Positions 1 through 7,269 of a stretch of 20,158 nt of DNA are shown here, piece by piece. The notes beneath the pieces were generated by a model. That model was not told where the DNA came from. It searched no databases and saw nothing but the letters and a program-made list of their open reading frames with translations. The translations under genes were made by a program, and so were the position numbers. The stretch lies in the NCBI GenBank assembly GCA_018699755.1, contig JABIRQ010000086.1, forward strand, positions 1-20,158. The letters run 5' to 3'. The stretch is from Rhodospirillaceae bacterium (GTDB lineage: Bacteria; Pseudomonadota; Alphaproteobacteria; CADEGL01). How positions within the stretch are numbered: position 1 is the stretch's first letter; every line of letters begins with the position of its first letter.

Positions 1-20
1 ACTGATGGCGCGCCCGCCGC

Positions 21-48
21 TTGCGGGGGGCGGCGCATTTCCTATACT
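21..48 (+). promoter_or_regulatory. Putative sigma70-type promoter of argG
   Basis: A -10 element TATACT (43-48, five of six consensus bases) lies 16 bp after a weaker -35 element TTGCGG (21-26). The predicted transcript would start near 55, giving a leader of about 30 nt. A good Shine-Dalgarno AGGGGA (70-75) follows, 8 nt before the GTG start of argG. A short CCCGC/GCGGG dyad (13-17/23-27) overlaps the -35 region. The -10 and the position are convincing; the -35 is weak. Confidence 0.45.
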
Positions 49-83
49 GCGCCGCCGTTTCGCGGGGTCAGGGGACAATTGCG

Positions 84-1295
84 GTGAGTGATATCAAGAA
101 AGTCGTGCTCGCCTATTCTGGCGGGCTGGATACCTCCATCATCCTGCGCTGGTTGCAGGAGACCTATCGCTGCGACGTCGTCACCTTCACCGCCGATATC
201 GGCCAGGGGGAGGAGCTGGATCCCGCGCGCCGCAAGGCCGAGCTGATGGGGGCGGCGGGCATTTATGTGGAGGATCTGCGCGAGGAATTCGTGCGCGACT
301 ACGTCTTCCCGATGTTCCGCGCCAACGCGGTCTATGAAGGCGTCTACCTGCTCGGCACCTCGATCGCCCGGCCGCTGATCGCCAAGCGCCAGATCGAGAT
401 CGCGGCGGAGACGGGGGCCGACGCCGTGTCCCACGGCGCCACGGGCAAGGGCAACGACCAAGTGCGGTTCGAGCTGGGCTACTACGCCCTCAACCCCGAT
501 ATCCGGGTGATCGCGCCCTGGCGCGAATGGGACATGAAGTCGCGCACCGACCTGATCGCCTATGCCGAGGCGCACCAGATCCCGATTCCCAAGGACAAGC
601 GGGGCGAACCGCCCTATTCCACGGACGCCAACCTCCTGCACATCTCCTACGAGGGCAAGGCGCTGGAGGATCCCTGGGTCGAGCCGGACGCCGATATGTA
701 CACCCGGTCCGTGGCGCCTGAAGATGCGCCGGACGTGCCGCAATATGTCGAGATAGAGTTCGAGCGCGGCGATGCGGTCGCGGTCGACGGCGAACGGATG
801 AGCCCCGCGGCCCTGCTCGCCCATCTCAACTTTCTGGCCGGCGAGCACGGGGTCGGCCGTATCGATCTGGTCGAGAACCGCTTCGTCGGCATGAAGTCGC
901 GCGGCATCTACGAGACGCCGGGCGGCACCATCCTGCTCCACGCCCATCGGGGCATCGAGAGCGTTACCCTCGACCGCGAGGCCATGCACCTCAAGGACGA
1001 GCTGATGCCGCGCTACGCCAAGCTCGTCTACAACGGTTTCTGGTTCGCGCCCGAGCGACTGATGCTCCAGGCCGCGATCGACGAAAGCCAGAAACGGGTC
1101 AACGGCACCGTGCGGGTGAAGCTGTTCAAGGGCCTGGCCCAGGTGGTCGGCCGCAAGTCGCCCGACAGCCTCTACAGTCTGGACCACGTCACCTTCGAGG
1201 AAGACTCAGTCTACGACCAGCGCGACGCCCAGGGCTTCATCAAGCTCAACGCCCTGCGCCTGCGCCTGGCGAAGAAGCTCGAAGAGAAGGGCTGA
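84..1295 (+). CDS. argG: Argininosuccinate synthase
   Basis: ArgG condenses citrulline and aspartate using ATP (to AMP and PPi) to give argininosuccinate, the penultimate step of arginine synthesis, in the cytosol. The protein opens [26 protein letters not shown] (about residues 11-18) is the N-type ATP pyrophosphatase P-loop, and [11 protein letters not shown] (about 116-126) is the second conserved nucleotide/citrulline-binding segment. With the GTG start at 84 it has 403 residues, the normal family length. An upstream in-frame TTG at 21 would add 21 residues lacking family similarity and would begin inside the promoter, while AGGGGA lies 8 nt before the GTG, so 84 is preferred. It stands alone on this strand. 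Its TGA directly abuts the stop of the convergent NnrU-family gene. Confidence 0.96.
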   Translation: MSDIKKVVLAYSGGLDTSIILRWLQETYRCDVVTFTADIGQGEELDPARRKAELMGAAGIYVEDLREEFVRDYVFPMFRANAVYEGVYLLGTSIARPLIAKRQIEIAAETGADAVSHGATGKGNDQVRFELGYYALNPDIRVIAPWREWDMKSRTDLIAYAEAHQIPIPKDKRGEPPYSTDANLLHISYEGKALEDPWVEPDADMYTRSVAPEDAPDVPQYVEIEFERGDAVAVDGERMSPAALLAHLNFLAGEHGVGRIDLVENRFVGMKSRGIYETPGGTILLHAHRGIESVTLDREAMHLKDELMPRYAKLVYNGFWFAPERLMLQAAIDESQKRVNGTVRVKLFKGLAQVVGRKSPDSLYSLDHVTFEEDSVYDQRDAQGFIKLNALRLRLAKKLEEKG

Positions 1296-2000
1296 TCAGA
1301 CCGGCAGTGCCGATAGCCCGATGACCGCCTTGTGGCCGAACAGGAAGACGGCGTAGATCACGAGGCCCAGGGCGATGCGCCACCAGCCGATCGCGGCGAG
1401 GTCGATCCGGGTGCGGCCCTGGATCGCGGCGAGGAAGGGGATGGCCGAGGTCGTCATCAGGAACGGCCCGGCATCCGCGCCCGCCCGCGCCTCCAGCTTC
1501 CAGTCGAGCAGCACGGTGCCCGCCAGGGCCAGGGCGGCGAGGGAGCCGAAGAAGATCAGGCTCGCCGCATCGCCGTTGGGGAACAAATGGGCCAGGGCCC
1601 AGAGGGCGATGCCCCACATGATCGGGTGGCGGGTGATCTTGGCGATGCCCGGCGCGGGATCGGGCGATTCGAGCACCTTGGCGGCCATCACCGCCGTCGG
1701 GTTCGGGGTCGTCGCCCCGGCCACGACCAGCGCGAAGGCGACGGGCATGACCAGGATCGGCACCCAGCGCGCCCAGCCGCCCAGGAACCACAGCTCCTCA
1801 TAGGGCGCGGCGCCGTAGGCCATCGCCATCCAGACCAGCACGGTGATCGAGAAGAGCGAGAAGACGAGCGCCCAGGCGCGCTCGCCGATCCAGCCGACGA
1901 TGGCGGCGCGGGCCGGGGTGCTGGTCAGCACATGCCCGGTCACGAAGACGAGCGCGGCGACGAGCAGGTCGGTCAGGGTTCCGGTCATGGATTCGATCAT
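1296..2000 (-). CDS. NnrU family integral membrane protein
   Basis: This 234-residue, strongly hydrophobic protein has about six predicted membrane segments. The segment with ITRHP (122-126), then WG..LWALAHL and NGDAAS (about 129-147), is the hallmark of the NnrU family, related to the isoprenylcysteine carboxyl methyltransferase-like fold. NnrU was named from a nitric-oxide-reductase-linked gene cluster, but many members, including this one judging by its neighbours, are not next to denitrification genes, so the biochemical role is unknown. The start used is the ATG at 1998-2000; a second ATG four codons in (1986-1988) is possible. The stop TGA is back to back with the argG stop, making a TGATCA junction. 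It may be read alone or after folD, which ends 106 bp upstream. Confidence 0.85.
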   Translation of the reverse strand: MIESMTGTLTDLLVAALVFVTGHVLTSTPARAAIVGWIGERAWALVFSLFSITVLVWMAMAYGAAPYEELWFLGGWARWVPILVMPVAFALVVAGATTPNPTAVMAAKVLESPDPAPGIAKITRHPIMWGIALWALAHLFPNGDAASLIFFGSLAALALAGTVLLDWKLEARAGADAGPFLMTTSAIPFLAAIQGRTRIDLAAIGWWRIALGLVIYAVFLFGHKAVIGLSALPV

Positions 2001-2056
2001 GGCCCCAGTGATGGCTGAGGGATTATCGCGACCCGGCCGGGGTCCGTCCAGCGCGC

Positions 2057-2085
2057 GCCCGTGAAGATCGTGCCCGTGAAGATCG
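2057..2085. repeat. Two-copy 15-bp direct repeat between folD and the NnrU gene
   Basis: GCCCGTGAAGATCG occurs at 2057-2070 and again at 2072-2085, a period of 15 bp, within the 106-bp spacer 2001-2106. The spacer also holds a short GACCC/GGGTC dyad (2030-2034/2040-2044) without a T-tract. No gene is visible in the spacer. This is probably a small slippage duplication; no function is claimed. Confidence 0.6.
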
Positions 2086-2106
2086 CACCGGTCGCGCGGT
2101 TCGGGT

Positions 2107-3006
2107 TCAGATCGCCGGCGGCGCCATCCCGGCCTGGCGATGGGCCGCGACCAGGGTGTTGCGCAGCAGGACCGCGATGGTCATGGGGCCGACCCCGCCG
2201 GGCACCGGCGTGATCGCGCCGGCGACCGCCTTCGCCGCCTCGAAATCCACATCGCCGACCAGCTTGGCCTTGCCACCCGGCTCCTCCGGCTCGATCCGGT
2301 TGATGCCGACATCGATCACCGTGGCGCCCGGCTTGATCCAGTCGCCGCCGACCATCTTGGGGCGGCCCACGGCGGCCACCAGGATATCGGCCCGGCGGCA
2401 CTCCCCGGGCAGGTCCCGGGTGCGCGAATGGGCGATGGTCACGGTGCAGCTTTCGCGCAGCAGCAGGGCGGCCATCGGCTTGCCCACGATATTGGAGCGG
2501 CCGAGCACCAGGGCACGCTTGCCCGCGAGATCCTCGCCCAAGGCGTCCTTGATCAGCATCAGGCAGCCCAGCGGGGTGCAGGGCACCATGCCGTCCAGCC
2601 CCGCCGCCAGCCGTCCGGCGTTGACGACATGGAAGCCGTCGACATCCTTGGCCGGGTCGATGGCGGCGATCACCTTGTCCGCATCGATCTGATCGGGCAG
2701 GGGAAGCTGGACCAGGATGCCGTTGACCGCCGGGTCCTTGTTGAGCTTGTCGACCAGGGCCAATAGCTCCGCCTCCCCCGTCTCCACCGGCAGCTTGTGC
2801 TCGAAGGACTTCATGCCGCATTCGACGGTCTGACGGCCCTTGTTGCGGACATAGACCTGGCTCGCCGGATCCTCGCCGACCAGGACCACGGCGAGACCGG
2901 GGGCTTCGCCGCCCCGAGCCTCGGTATAGGCCGCGACTTCTTCCGCCACCCGGCCGCGCAGATCGGCCGCGAAGGCCTTGCCGTCGATCAGCTTCGCTTC
3001 AGACAT
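2107..3006 (-). CDS. folD: Bifunctional methylenetetrahydrofolate dehydrogenase/methenyltetrahydrofolate cyclohydrolase
   Basis: FolD interconverts 5,10-methylene-, 5,10-methenyl- and 10-formyl-tetrahydrofolate in the cytosol using NADP+, supplying one-carbon units for purines and formyl-Met. The 299-residue length is typical. Visible signatures are [14 protein letters not shown] (43-56) with the catalytic Y52 and K56, GILVQLPLP (96-104), PAKDVDGFH (118-126), PCTPLG (142-147), the Rossmann signature GRSNIVGKP (169-177) and PGGVGPMT near 268-275. The ATG at 3004-3006 is preceded by a strong GGAGGAAGG Shine-Dalgarno inside the end of the upstream DUF167 gene, with which it overlaps by 8 nt, so the two are probably translationally coupled. 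The order yggT, DUF167, folD is a familiar alphaproteobacterial arrangement. Confidence 0.96.
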   Translation of the reverse strand: MSEAKLIDGKAFAADLRGRVAEEVAAYTEARGGEAPGLAVVLVGEDPASQVYVRNKGRQTVECGMKSFEHKLPVETGEAELLALVDKLNKDPAVNGILVQLPLPDQIDADKVIAAIDPAKDVDGFHVVNAGRLAAGLDGMVPCTPLGCLMLIKDALGEDLAGKRALVLGRSNIVGKPMAALLLRESCTVTIAHSRTRDLPGECRRADILVAAVGRPKMVGGDWIKPGATVIDVGINRIEPEEPGGKAKLVGDVDFEAAKAVAGAITPVPGGVGPMTIAVLLRNTLVAAHRQAGMAPPAI

Positions 3007-3334
3007 CGTGTTCCTTCCTCCATGCCGCGATGCGCGCGGCCAACGCCGGCCCGTCCCCGGCCAGGGCCAGCCGCTTGTTGCGCGACGCCGCGCCGGCGAC
3101 GACTTCGATCCCTGTCTTCGGCACCCGCCAAGCCTTGGCCAGCAGGGCGATCAAGGCCGCGTTGGCCTTGCCGCCCTCGGGCGGCGCGGTGACGGAGACC
3201 TTGAAGGCGGTCGCGCCCGCCGCGTCCGCCACGACGGCCTCGATCCTATTGCGCCCGGCGCGCGGCGTCAGCCTGATGGCGACTTCGACACCGCCCTCTG
3301 CGACGCGGACCGGACCGATTCGCGGGCCGCTCAC
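2999..3334 (-). CDS. DUF167 (YggU family) protein
   Basis: A small 111-residue protein of the DUF167/YggU family. The conserved VRLTPRAG.NRIE-like segment appears as [13 protein letters not shown] (20-32) and the family hallmark [13 protein letters not shown] (about 50-62) is intact, followed by an R.K..A..GDG-like tail ([12 protein letters not shown]). The family has a small alpha/beta fold; its biochemical role is not established. The start is a GTG at 3332-3334. The gene lies 12 bp after yggT and overlaps the folD start by 8 nt, so the three form one transcription unit. Length and motifs argue for an intact gene. Confidence 0.88.
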   Translation of the reverse strand: MSGPRIGPVRVAEGGVEVAIRLTPRAGRNRIEAVVADAAGATAFKVSVTAPPEGGKANAALIALLAKAWRVPKTGIEVVAGAASRNKRLALAGDGPALAARIAAWRKEHDV

Positions 3335-3346
3335 CGCAAGACGCCC

Positions 3347-3634
3347 TTAAGCGATGTAGTGAACGATCAGCCTTTGCAGGAACATGATCAGCAGGAAGAG
3401 GACGATCGGCGACAGATCGATCCCGCCCAGATTGGGCAGGAAGCGCCGGATCGGGCGCAGCACCGGCTCGGTCGCCCGGTTCAGGAAGTCGTTCACCAGG
3501 TAGACGAAGCGGTTGTGGGTGTTGATCACGTTGAAGGCGATCAGCCAGCTCATGATCACATAGGCCAGCACGATATAGGAGTAGAGCTGGAGAATGGTGA
3601 GCAGGAGCCAGACGATCGGGTTGACTTCGTACAT
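3347..3634 (-). CDS. YggT family membrane protein
   Basis: A 95-residue protein with two membrane-spanning helices (about residues 5-28 and 68-90) separated by a polar linker containing NRFVYLVNDFLNRATEPVLR and PNLGGIDLSP, both characteristic of the YggT/YlmG family. Family members are linked to membrane or division-related functions and, in plastids, to cytochrome or photosystem biogenesis, but the bacterial role is not settled. The frame is open for another 13 codons upstream (to 3673), but the family begins directly before the first helix, so the internal ATG at 3632-3634 (MYEVNPIVW) is chosen. It heads the yggT-DUF167-folD operon and is transcribed divergently from the tRNA-Ala gene. Confidence 0.87.
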   Translation of the reverse strand: MYEVNPIVWLLLTILQLYSYIVLAYVIMSWLIAFNVINTHNRFVYLVNDFLNRATEPVLRPIRRFLPNLGGIDLSPIVLFLLIMFLQRLIVHYIA

Positions 3635-3722
3635 GGAGCGCCGTTTCTCTTCCGCGTTAAGGCCTTGATGCACTTGCGCGAAACCCTAGCCGCCGCCCCC
3701 GGCCCGCGCAAGCCGCGGCATT

Positions 3723-3770
3723 GCGGAACTAGGGGCGGAACTGGGGGCGGAACTGGGGGCGAGATCGGGG
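3723..3770. repeat. 12-bp tandem repeat, four copies
   Basis: Four head-to-tail 12-bp units occur at 3723-3734 (GCGGAACTAGGG), 3735-3746 and 3747-3758 (both GCGGAACTGGGG) and 3759-3770 (GCGAGATCGGGG, degenerate). The array sits in the non-coding spacer between divergent yggT and the tRNA-Ala gene and ends 8 bp before the TTGACA of the tRNA promoter. The middle units are identical, consistent with recent slippage; a regulatory role is possible but unproven. Confidence 0.8.
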
Positions 3771-3778
3771 TGCATCGC

Positions 3779-3808
3779 TTGACAGGGCGCGAGGGCCGCA
3801 CACATTAT
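3779..3808 (+). promoter_or_regulatory. Promoter of the tRNA-Ala gene
   Basis: A perfect -35 hexamer TTGACA (3779-3784) is followed after 18 bp by CATTAT (3803-3808), four of six -10 consensus bases. Initiation would fall near 3815, leaving a leader of about 40 nt before the mature tRNA at 3854. The sequence just after the -10 (CCGCCG) is GC-rich, as expected for stringently controlled stable-RNA promoters. The perfect -35 in front of an RNA gene makes this the best promoter in the window. Confidence 0.7.
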
Positions 3809-3853
3809 CCGCCGTCTTCGCGCGGGGGCATCCCGGCGCGTATGAGTTATTCC

Positions 3854-3929
<76 letters not shown>

Positions 3930-3938
3930 AGTTCGACG

Positions 3939-3964
3939 AAGGCCCGGCCTCGCGCCGGGCCTTT
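3939..3964 (+). terminator. Intrinsic terminator after tRNA-Ala
   Basis: A perfect 10-bp stem AAGGCCCGGC (3939-3948) / GCCGGGCCTT (3954-3963) encloses the loop CTCGC, with TTT at 3962-3964. It begins 10 nt after the tRNA CCA. The T-run is short, but the stem is strong and well placed. It also marks the last host-like GC-rich sequence before the AT-rich island. Confidence 0.82.
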
Positions 3965-4049
3965 GCGTATATAGTCCACCGATGCATACTGTTTTGAGAA
4001 CGTCACAGCAGACTGAACGTGTATCAGCTCCGAAACGCTAAGAAATAGA

Positions 4050-5177
4050 ATGATTCTAACTAATCTCACTTATATCGAATATGCTCAGAAGCCGCGTGAG
4101 TGGGCTCTGCATGATCTGCGGCTGAATGAAATCAATTTACTTGTTGGAAAGAATGCCAGTGGAAAGACTCGAACTCTAAACGTCATTAACTCGCTAGCGA
4201 CTCTGGTTTCGGGGAGGCGCAAAAATATGTTTCAAGAGGGCGAATGGACCGCTGATTTCATACATAATAATCAAAAATATAAATACATTATCGGCATCAG
4301 TGATTTTTTGGTTAAAGAAGAGATTTTTCGCCAAGGTCGGAGAACACTTCTCAGGAGGGGACCAGACGGAGTTGGTAGAATCCGCTTAGAAAAAAAGGGC
4401 GAGCTAGTTGATTTTCAAACGCCAACAGATCAGGTAGCAAGCGTTTCTCGGCGAGATTCATTGCAGCATAGTTTCTTCTCGCTCTTAAATGATTGGGGAA
4501 ATAACGTTTTGTTTTTCCAATTTGGTACACCCATGGGTCGCAATGAAATTTCTGTCATAGCAAAGGATGGGCCAGTTGAATTTGATCCACTAAATACTGA
4601 TCGCGTTTTAGTAGTTTTTCGCGAGGGAATGAAGAAGTACGATATCCAATTTAAACAATCAATCATCTTTGATATGGAGAGACTTGGTTATTTTATTAAA
4701 GATATAGGTGCGCGGACTCCAATTGACATTAAAGTTCAAGGACCCGTTCAAGGCGAGTTATTGGGATTATATATTGTTGAACAGGGACTTGGAGAGCCAG
4801 TTGATCAGAATCAAATCTCTCAAGGTATGTTTCGTGCACTATCTGTCGTTATACAATTAAATTTTGCGATTCTTTCGCGAGATACGGCTTGCATATTAAT
4901 TGATGATATTGGAGAAGGTTTAGATTTTCAGAGATGTAAGGCTATAGTTGAATTTCTCATGGAAAAATCAAAAGAATCCAATTTGCAATTAATAATGTCC
5001 ACAAACGACAAGTTGGTTATGAATATGGTTCCGTTAAATTATTGGACAGTACTTTCTAGAGAAGAAAGAGAGATGAATATTCATAATTTTAAAAACAGCA
5101 GGGAAAAATTTGAAAATTTCTCCTACACTGGATTAAATAACTTCGAATTCTTTTCTAGTGGGTATATAGAAAATTAA
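4050..5177 (+). CDS. AAA family ATPase of a two-gene system (ABC/OLD-like, AAA_15/AAA_21 type)
   Basis: The protein has 375 residues. An N-terminal strand pair ([11 protein letters not shown], 1-11) and [16 protein letters not shown] place Walker A (GKNASGKT) at 33-40. The C-terminal half has an SQG-containing signature-like stretch ([10 protein letters not shown], 257-266), Walker [13 protein letters not shown] (281-292; D285, D286, probable catalytic E289) and a switch segment MSTND (316-320), the order seen in SMC/ABC-like ATPases of the OLD and AriA type. The insert between them (about 60-240) is not recognised. There are no membrane segments, so it is cytosolic. Its TAA is 2 bp before the next start, implying co-expression with the TOPRIM-like protein. 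The Shine-Dalgarno is weak (AAGAAA). Codon use is AT-rich, unlike the neighbours. ATPase activity follows from the motifs; the physiological role, possibly phage sensing, is inference. Confidence 0.85.
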   Translation: MILTNLTYIEYAQKPREWALHDLRLNEINLLVGKNASGKTRTLNVINSLATLVSGRRKNMFQEGEWTADFIHNNQKYKYIIGISDFLVKEEIFRQGRRTLLRRGPDGVGRIRLEKKGELVDFQTPTDQVASVSRRDSLQHSFFSLLNDWGNNVLFFQFGTPMGRNEISVIAKDGPVEFDPLNTDRVLVVFREGMKKYDIQFKQSIIFDMERLGYFIKDIGARTPIDIKVQGPVQGELLGLYIVEQGLGEPVDQNQISQGMFRALSVVIQLNFAILSRDTACILIDDIGEGLDFQRCKAIVEFLMEKSKESNLQLIMSTNDKLVMNMVPLNYWTVLSREEREMNIHNFKNSREKFENFSYTGLNNFEFFSSGYIEN

Positions 5178-5179
5178 TT

Positions 5180-5896
5180 ATGGCGAGGAAGTTTGCCATA
5201 TTTGTTGAGGGGCAAACTGAGAGAGTTTTTCTATCTGAGCTTATTACTAATTTTTCAGGAAATCTTGGAGTAGAGATTGTAGAGAAACGGCTGAATGGTG
5301 GAAGAAGATTTGAGAAAATATTTATTGAGATTGATGCTCGGAAGATTGGATCTGGTCAAAATATATATATTTTAATTATTGATTGTGGATCAAATGATAG
5401 AGTTCTTTCAGAAATTAGAGATCAATATGAATCTTTAATTGATGCTGGGTATGATAAAATCATAGGCCTTAGGGATGTTTATCCTTTAAATTATAATTCC
5501 GTAAAACGTATTAAAGAGGGTATGCTACAGTTTTTGCCAAAAGGTGCTTTGGAAGTACAGATTTATTTGTCTGTGATGGAAATCGAAACATGGTTTTTAG
5601 CAGAACAAAGTCATTTTTTAAAATTTAATAGAAAATTAACACCAAAAGAAATAGAAAGTATTCTTGGATTCAAAATTATCCCATCTTCCATTGAAAAACA
5701 TTATCACCCATCTGAGTCTCTAGACAAAATTTATAATTCAATAGGTATTAAATATGATAAATCGTTGGGTTTGGTTAATAGAATAGTTCAATTTTTGGAT
5801 ATGGACTATCTAGATACACATATTTCACTTGAAGTTAAACATTTAGGTTATTTTATTAGCGGAATCAAAGATATCTTGTCTGAAGATCATGCGTAA
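5180..5896 (+). CDS. TOPRIM-like protein of a two-gene system (possible DUF4276/RloB/AriB-like effector)
   Basis: The protein has 238 residues, is cytosolic, and its family is not securely recognised. The start FAIFVEGQTERVFL (5-18) matches the first strand of TOPRIM-like families with an EGQTE motif, E10 being the likely metal-binding glutamate. IYILIIDCGSND (62-73, D68) and GLRDVYP (96-102, D99) are candidates for the acidic strand ends that complete a TOPRIM site, and EIETWFLAE (134-142) is a further conserved-looking acidic motif. The ATG at 5180 follows the ATPase stop by 2 bp, with no clear Shine-Dalgarno, suggesting translational coupling. By analogy with OLD nucleases and PARIS (AriA ATPase, AriB TOPRIM), it could be a nuclease released or activated by the ATPase. 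The motif reading is direct; the function is inferred. Composition marks it as foreign with its partner. Confidence 0.75.
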   Translation: MARKFAIFVEGQTERVFLSELITNFSGNLGVEIVEKRLNGGRRFEKIFIEIDARKIGSGQNIYILIIDCGSNDRVLSEIRDQYESLIDAGYDKIIGLRDVYPLNYNSVKRIKEGMLQFLPKGALEVQIYLSVMEIETWFLAEQSHFLKFNRKLTPKEIESILGFKIIPSSIEKHYHPSESLDKIYNSIGIKYDKSLGLVNRIVQFLDMDYLDTHISLEVKHLGYFISGIKDILSEDHA

Positions 5897-5979
5897 TTAT
5901 TTAAAGGAATATTGAAATTCTATTTCTGTATTGATGCCAAAGATAGTTGAGTTTGCCTTGAAAAACGAACTGATCGATC

Positions 5980-7260
5980 ATGCATGACGAGGCGGGCGGG
6001 CTCGACCTCTTCGACGTCGCGGCGATCCTGATCGTGGCGGCCGCCGCGCTTGGCTATCTGAATCATCGCGTTCTGCGTCTGCCCCATACCATCGGCTTGA
6101 CGGTCACGGGCGCCATCGCCTCCCTCGGGCTGGTCGCGGTCGAGGCGCTGTTCCCCGGCCTGGGCCTGGGCGGCGCGGTGCGCGGGCTGCTCACCAAGCT
6201 GGAATTCCAGGACGTGCTGATGGAGGGGATGCTCTCGTTCCTGCTCTTTGCCGGCGCGCTCCATGTCGATATCGACCTGCTGCTGAAGCGCAAATGGACC
6301 GTTGCGGCCATGGCCACGGTGGGCGTGCTGATCTCCACGGTCGTCGTGGCGGGCGGCGTTTGGCTATTGGCCTCGGCCTTGGGCCTGACCCTGCCCTTCC
6401 TCTGGTGCCTGGTCTTCGGCGCGCTGATCAGCCCGACCGATCCGGTCGCGGTCCTCGGCATCCTGAAATCGGTCCGCGTGCCGCCCAGCCTGGAGGCCAA
6501 GATCGCGGGCGAGAGCCTGTTCAACGACGGGGTCGGCATCGTCCTTTTCGCGATCCTGCTCGGCGCGGCGATGGGCGAATCGGTCTCCGTCTTCGACGGC
6601 GCACTCTTTTTCGCGCAGGAGGCCGGCGGCGGTGCGCTGCTCGGCTTGGCGGTCGGCGGCATCGGCTATTTCGCCATGAAGCGGATCGACGAGCACAATA
6701 TCGAGATCCTCATCACCCTGGCGATGGTCATGGGCGGCTATGCCCTGGCCCAGCGCCTCCATGTCAGCGGCCCGATCGCCATGGCGACGGCCGGATTGCT
6801 GATCGGCAACCGGGGCATAGCCGATGCGATGAGCGAGACCACCGCCCGCCACCTGACGAGCTTCTGGTCCCTGGTCGACGAGATTCTCAACTCGGTCCTC
6901 TTCCTGGTCATCGGGCTGGAGGCGGTGGCGGTCTCGGGAGCGACGGGCGGGCTTCTGCTCGGCGCCGGGGCGATCCTGATCGTCCTGCTGGGCCGGGTCG
7001 CGGGGGTCGGCGGGCCGATGTTCGCGATCTCGCGCCTGTCGCCCTTCACGCCCGGGGCCTTTCCCTTGATGGTCTGGGGCGGGCTGCGCGGCGGCATCTC
7101 GATCGCCCTGGCCCTGTCCCTGCCGGCGGGACCGGCGCAGGAGATCCTGCTGACCGTGACCTATGTGGTTGTCGTCTTCTCGGTCGCGGTCCAGGGCCTG
7201 ACCGTGGGCAAGCTGGCGCGCCGGGTCATCGTGCGACCCGAGGACTTGGAGCGGGACTAG
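5980..7260 (+). CDS. CPA1-family cation:proton antiporter (NhaP type)
   Basis: An inner-membrane antiporter of 426 residues with about 12 membrane segments, exchanging Na+ or K+ for H+. The family motifs are LLFAGALHVD (88-97), the ion-binding SPTDPVAVLG (151-160, with D154) and GESLFNDGVGIVLF (177-190, with N182 and D183), the ND motif typical of electroneutral CPA1 exchangers. A C-terminal GGLRGGISIALALSLP segment is also family-typical. There is no long cytosolic C-terminal domain; the protein ends soon after the last helix. The ATG at 5980 gives the expected N-terminus but has no good Shine-Dalgarno, because the sequence just upstream belongs to the AT-rich islet. The stop is 9 bp from the convergent FAD oxidoreductase stop. 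The transported cation cannot be told from sequence. Confidence 0.92.
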   Translation: MHDEAGGLDLFDVAAILIVAAAALGYLNHRVLRLPHTIGLTVTGAIASLGLVAVEALFPGLGLGGAVRGLLTKLEFQDVLMEGMLSFLLFAGALHVDIDLLLKRKWTVAAMATVGVLISTVVVAGGVWLLASALGLTLPFLWCLVFGALISPTDPVAVLGILKSVRVPPSLEAKIAGESLFNDGVGIVLFAILLGAAMGESVSVFDGALFFAQEAGGGALLGLAVGGIGYFAMKRIDEHNIEILITLAMVMGGYALAQRLHVSGPIAMATAGLLIGNRGIADAMSETTARHLTSFWSLVDEILNSVLFLVIGLEAVAVSGATGGLLLGAGAILIVLLGRVAGVGGPMFAISRLSPFTPGAFPLMVWGGLRGGISIALALSLPAGPAQEILLTVTYVVVVFSVAVQGLTVGKLARRVIVRPEDLERD

Positions 7261-7269
7261 CCCCGCCCC

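Larger units (their letters stand above)
3965..5979. other. AT-rich two-gene genomic islet beside tRNA-Ala (candidate defence island)
   Basis: Between the tRNA terminator and the antiporter start, composition changes abruptly: codons such as TTA, ATA, AGA and AAT, almost absent from the neighbours, become common, and third positions lose their GC bias. Two abutting plus-strand genes fill the block, flanked by about 85 bp of non-coding AT-rich sequence on the left and 83 bp on the right. No integrase, transposase, inverted repeats or duplication of the tRNA 3' end is visible. Horizontal acquisition is inferred from composition; the mechanism is not apparent. Confidence 0.75.

Noticed and set aside
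3965..4049. Promoter for the ATPase gene (TTGAGA at 3994-3999 with TATCAG at 4022-4027)
   Set aside because: The spacing of 22 bp is too long and no better pair was found; the promoter of the cassette remains unassigned.
4050..5896. Direct assignment of the two-gene cassette as PARIS or Gabija
   Set aside because: The second protein starts with EGQTE and does not look like a DUF4435 AriB from memory, and no UvrD-like GajB helicase is present. The analogy is one of architecture only.
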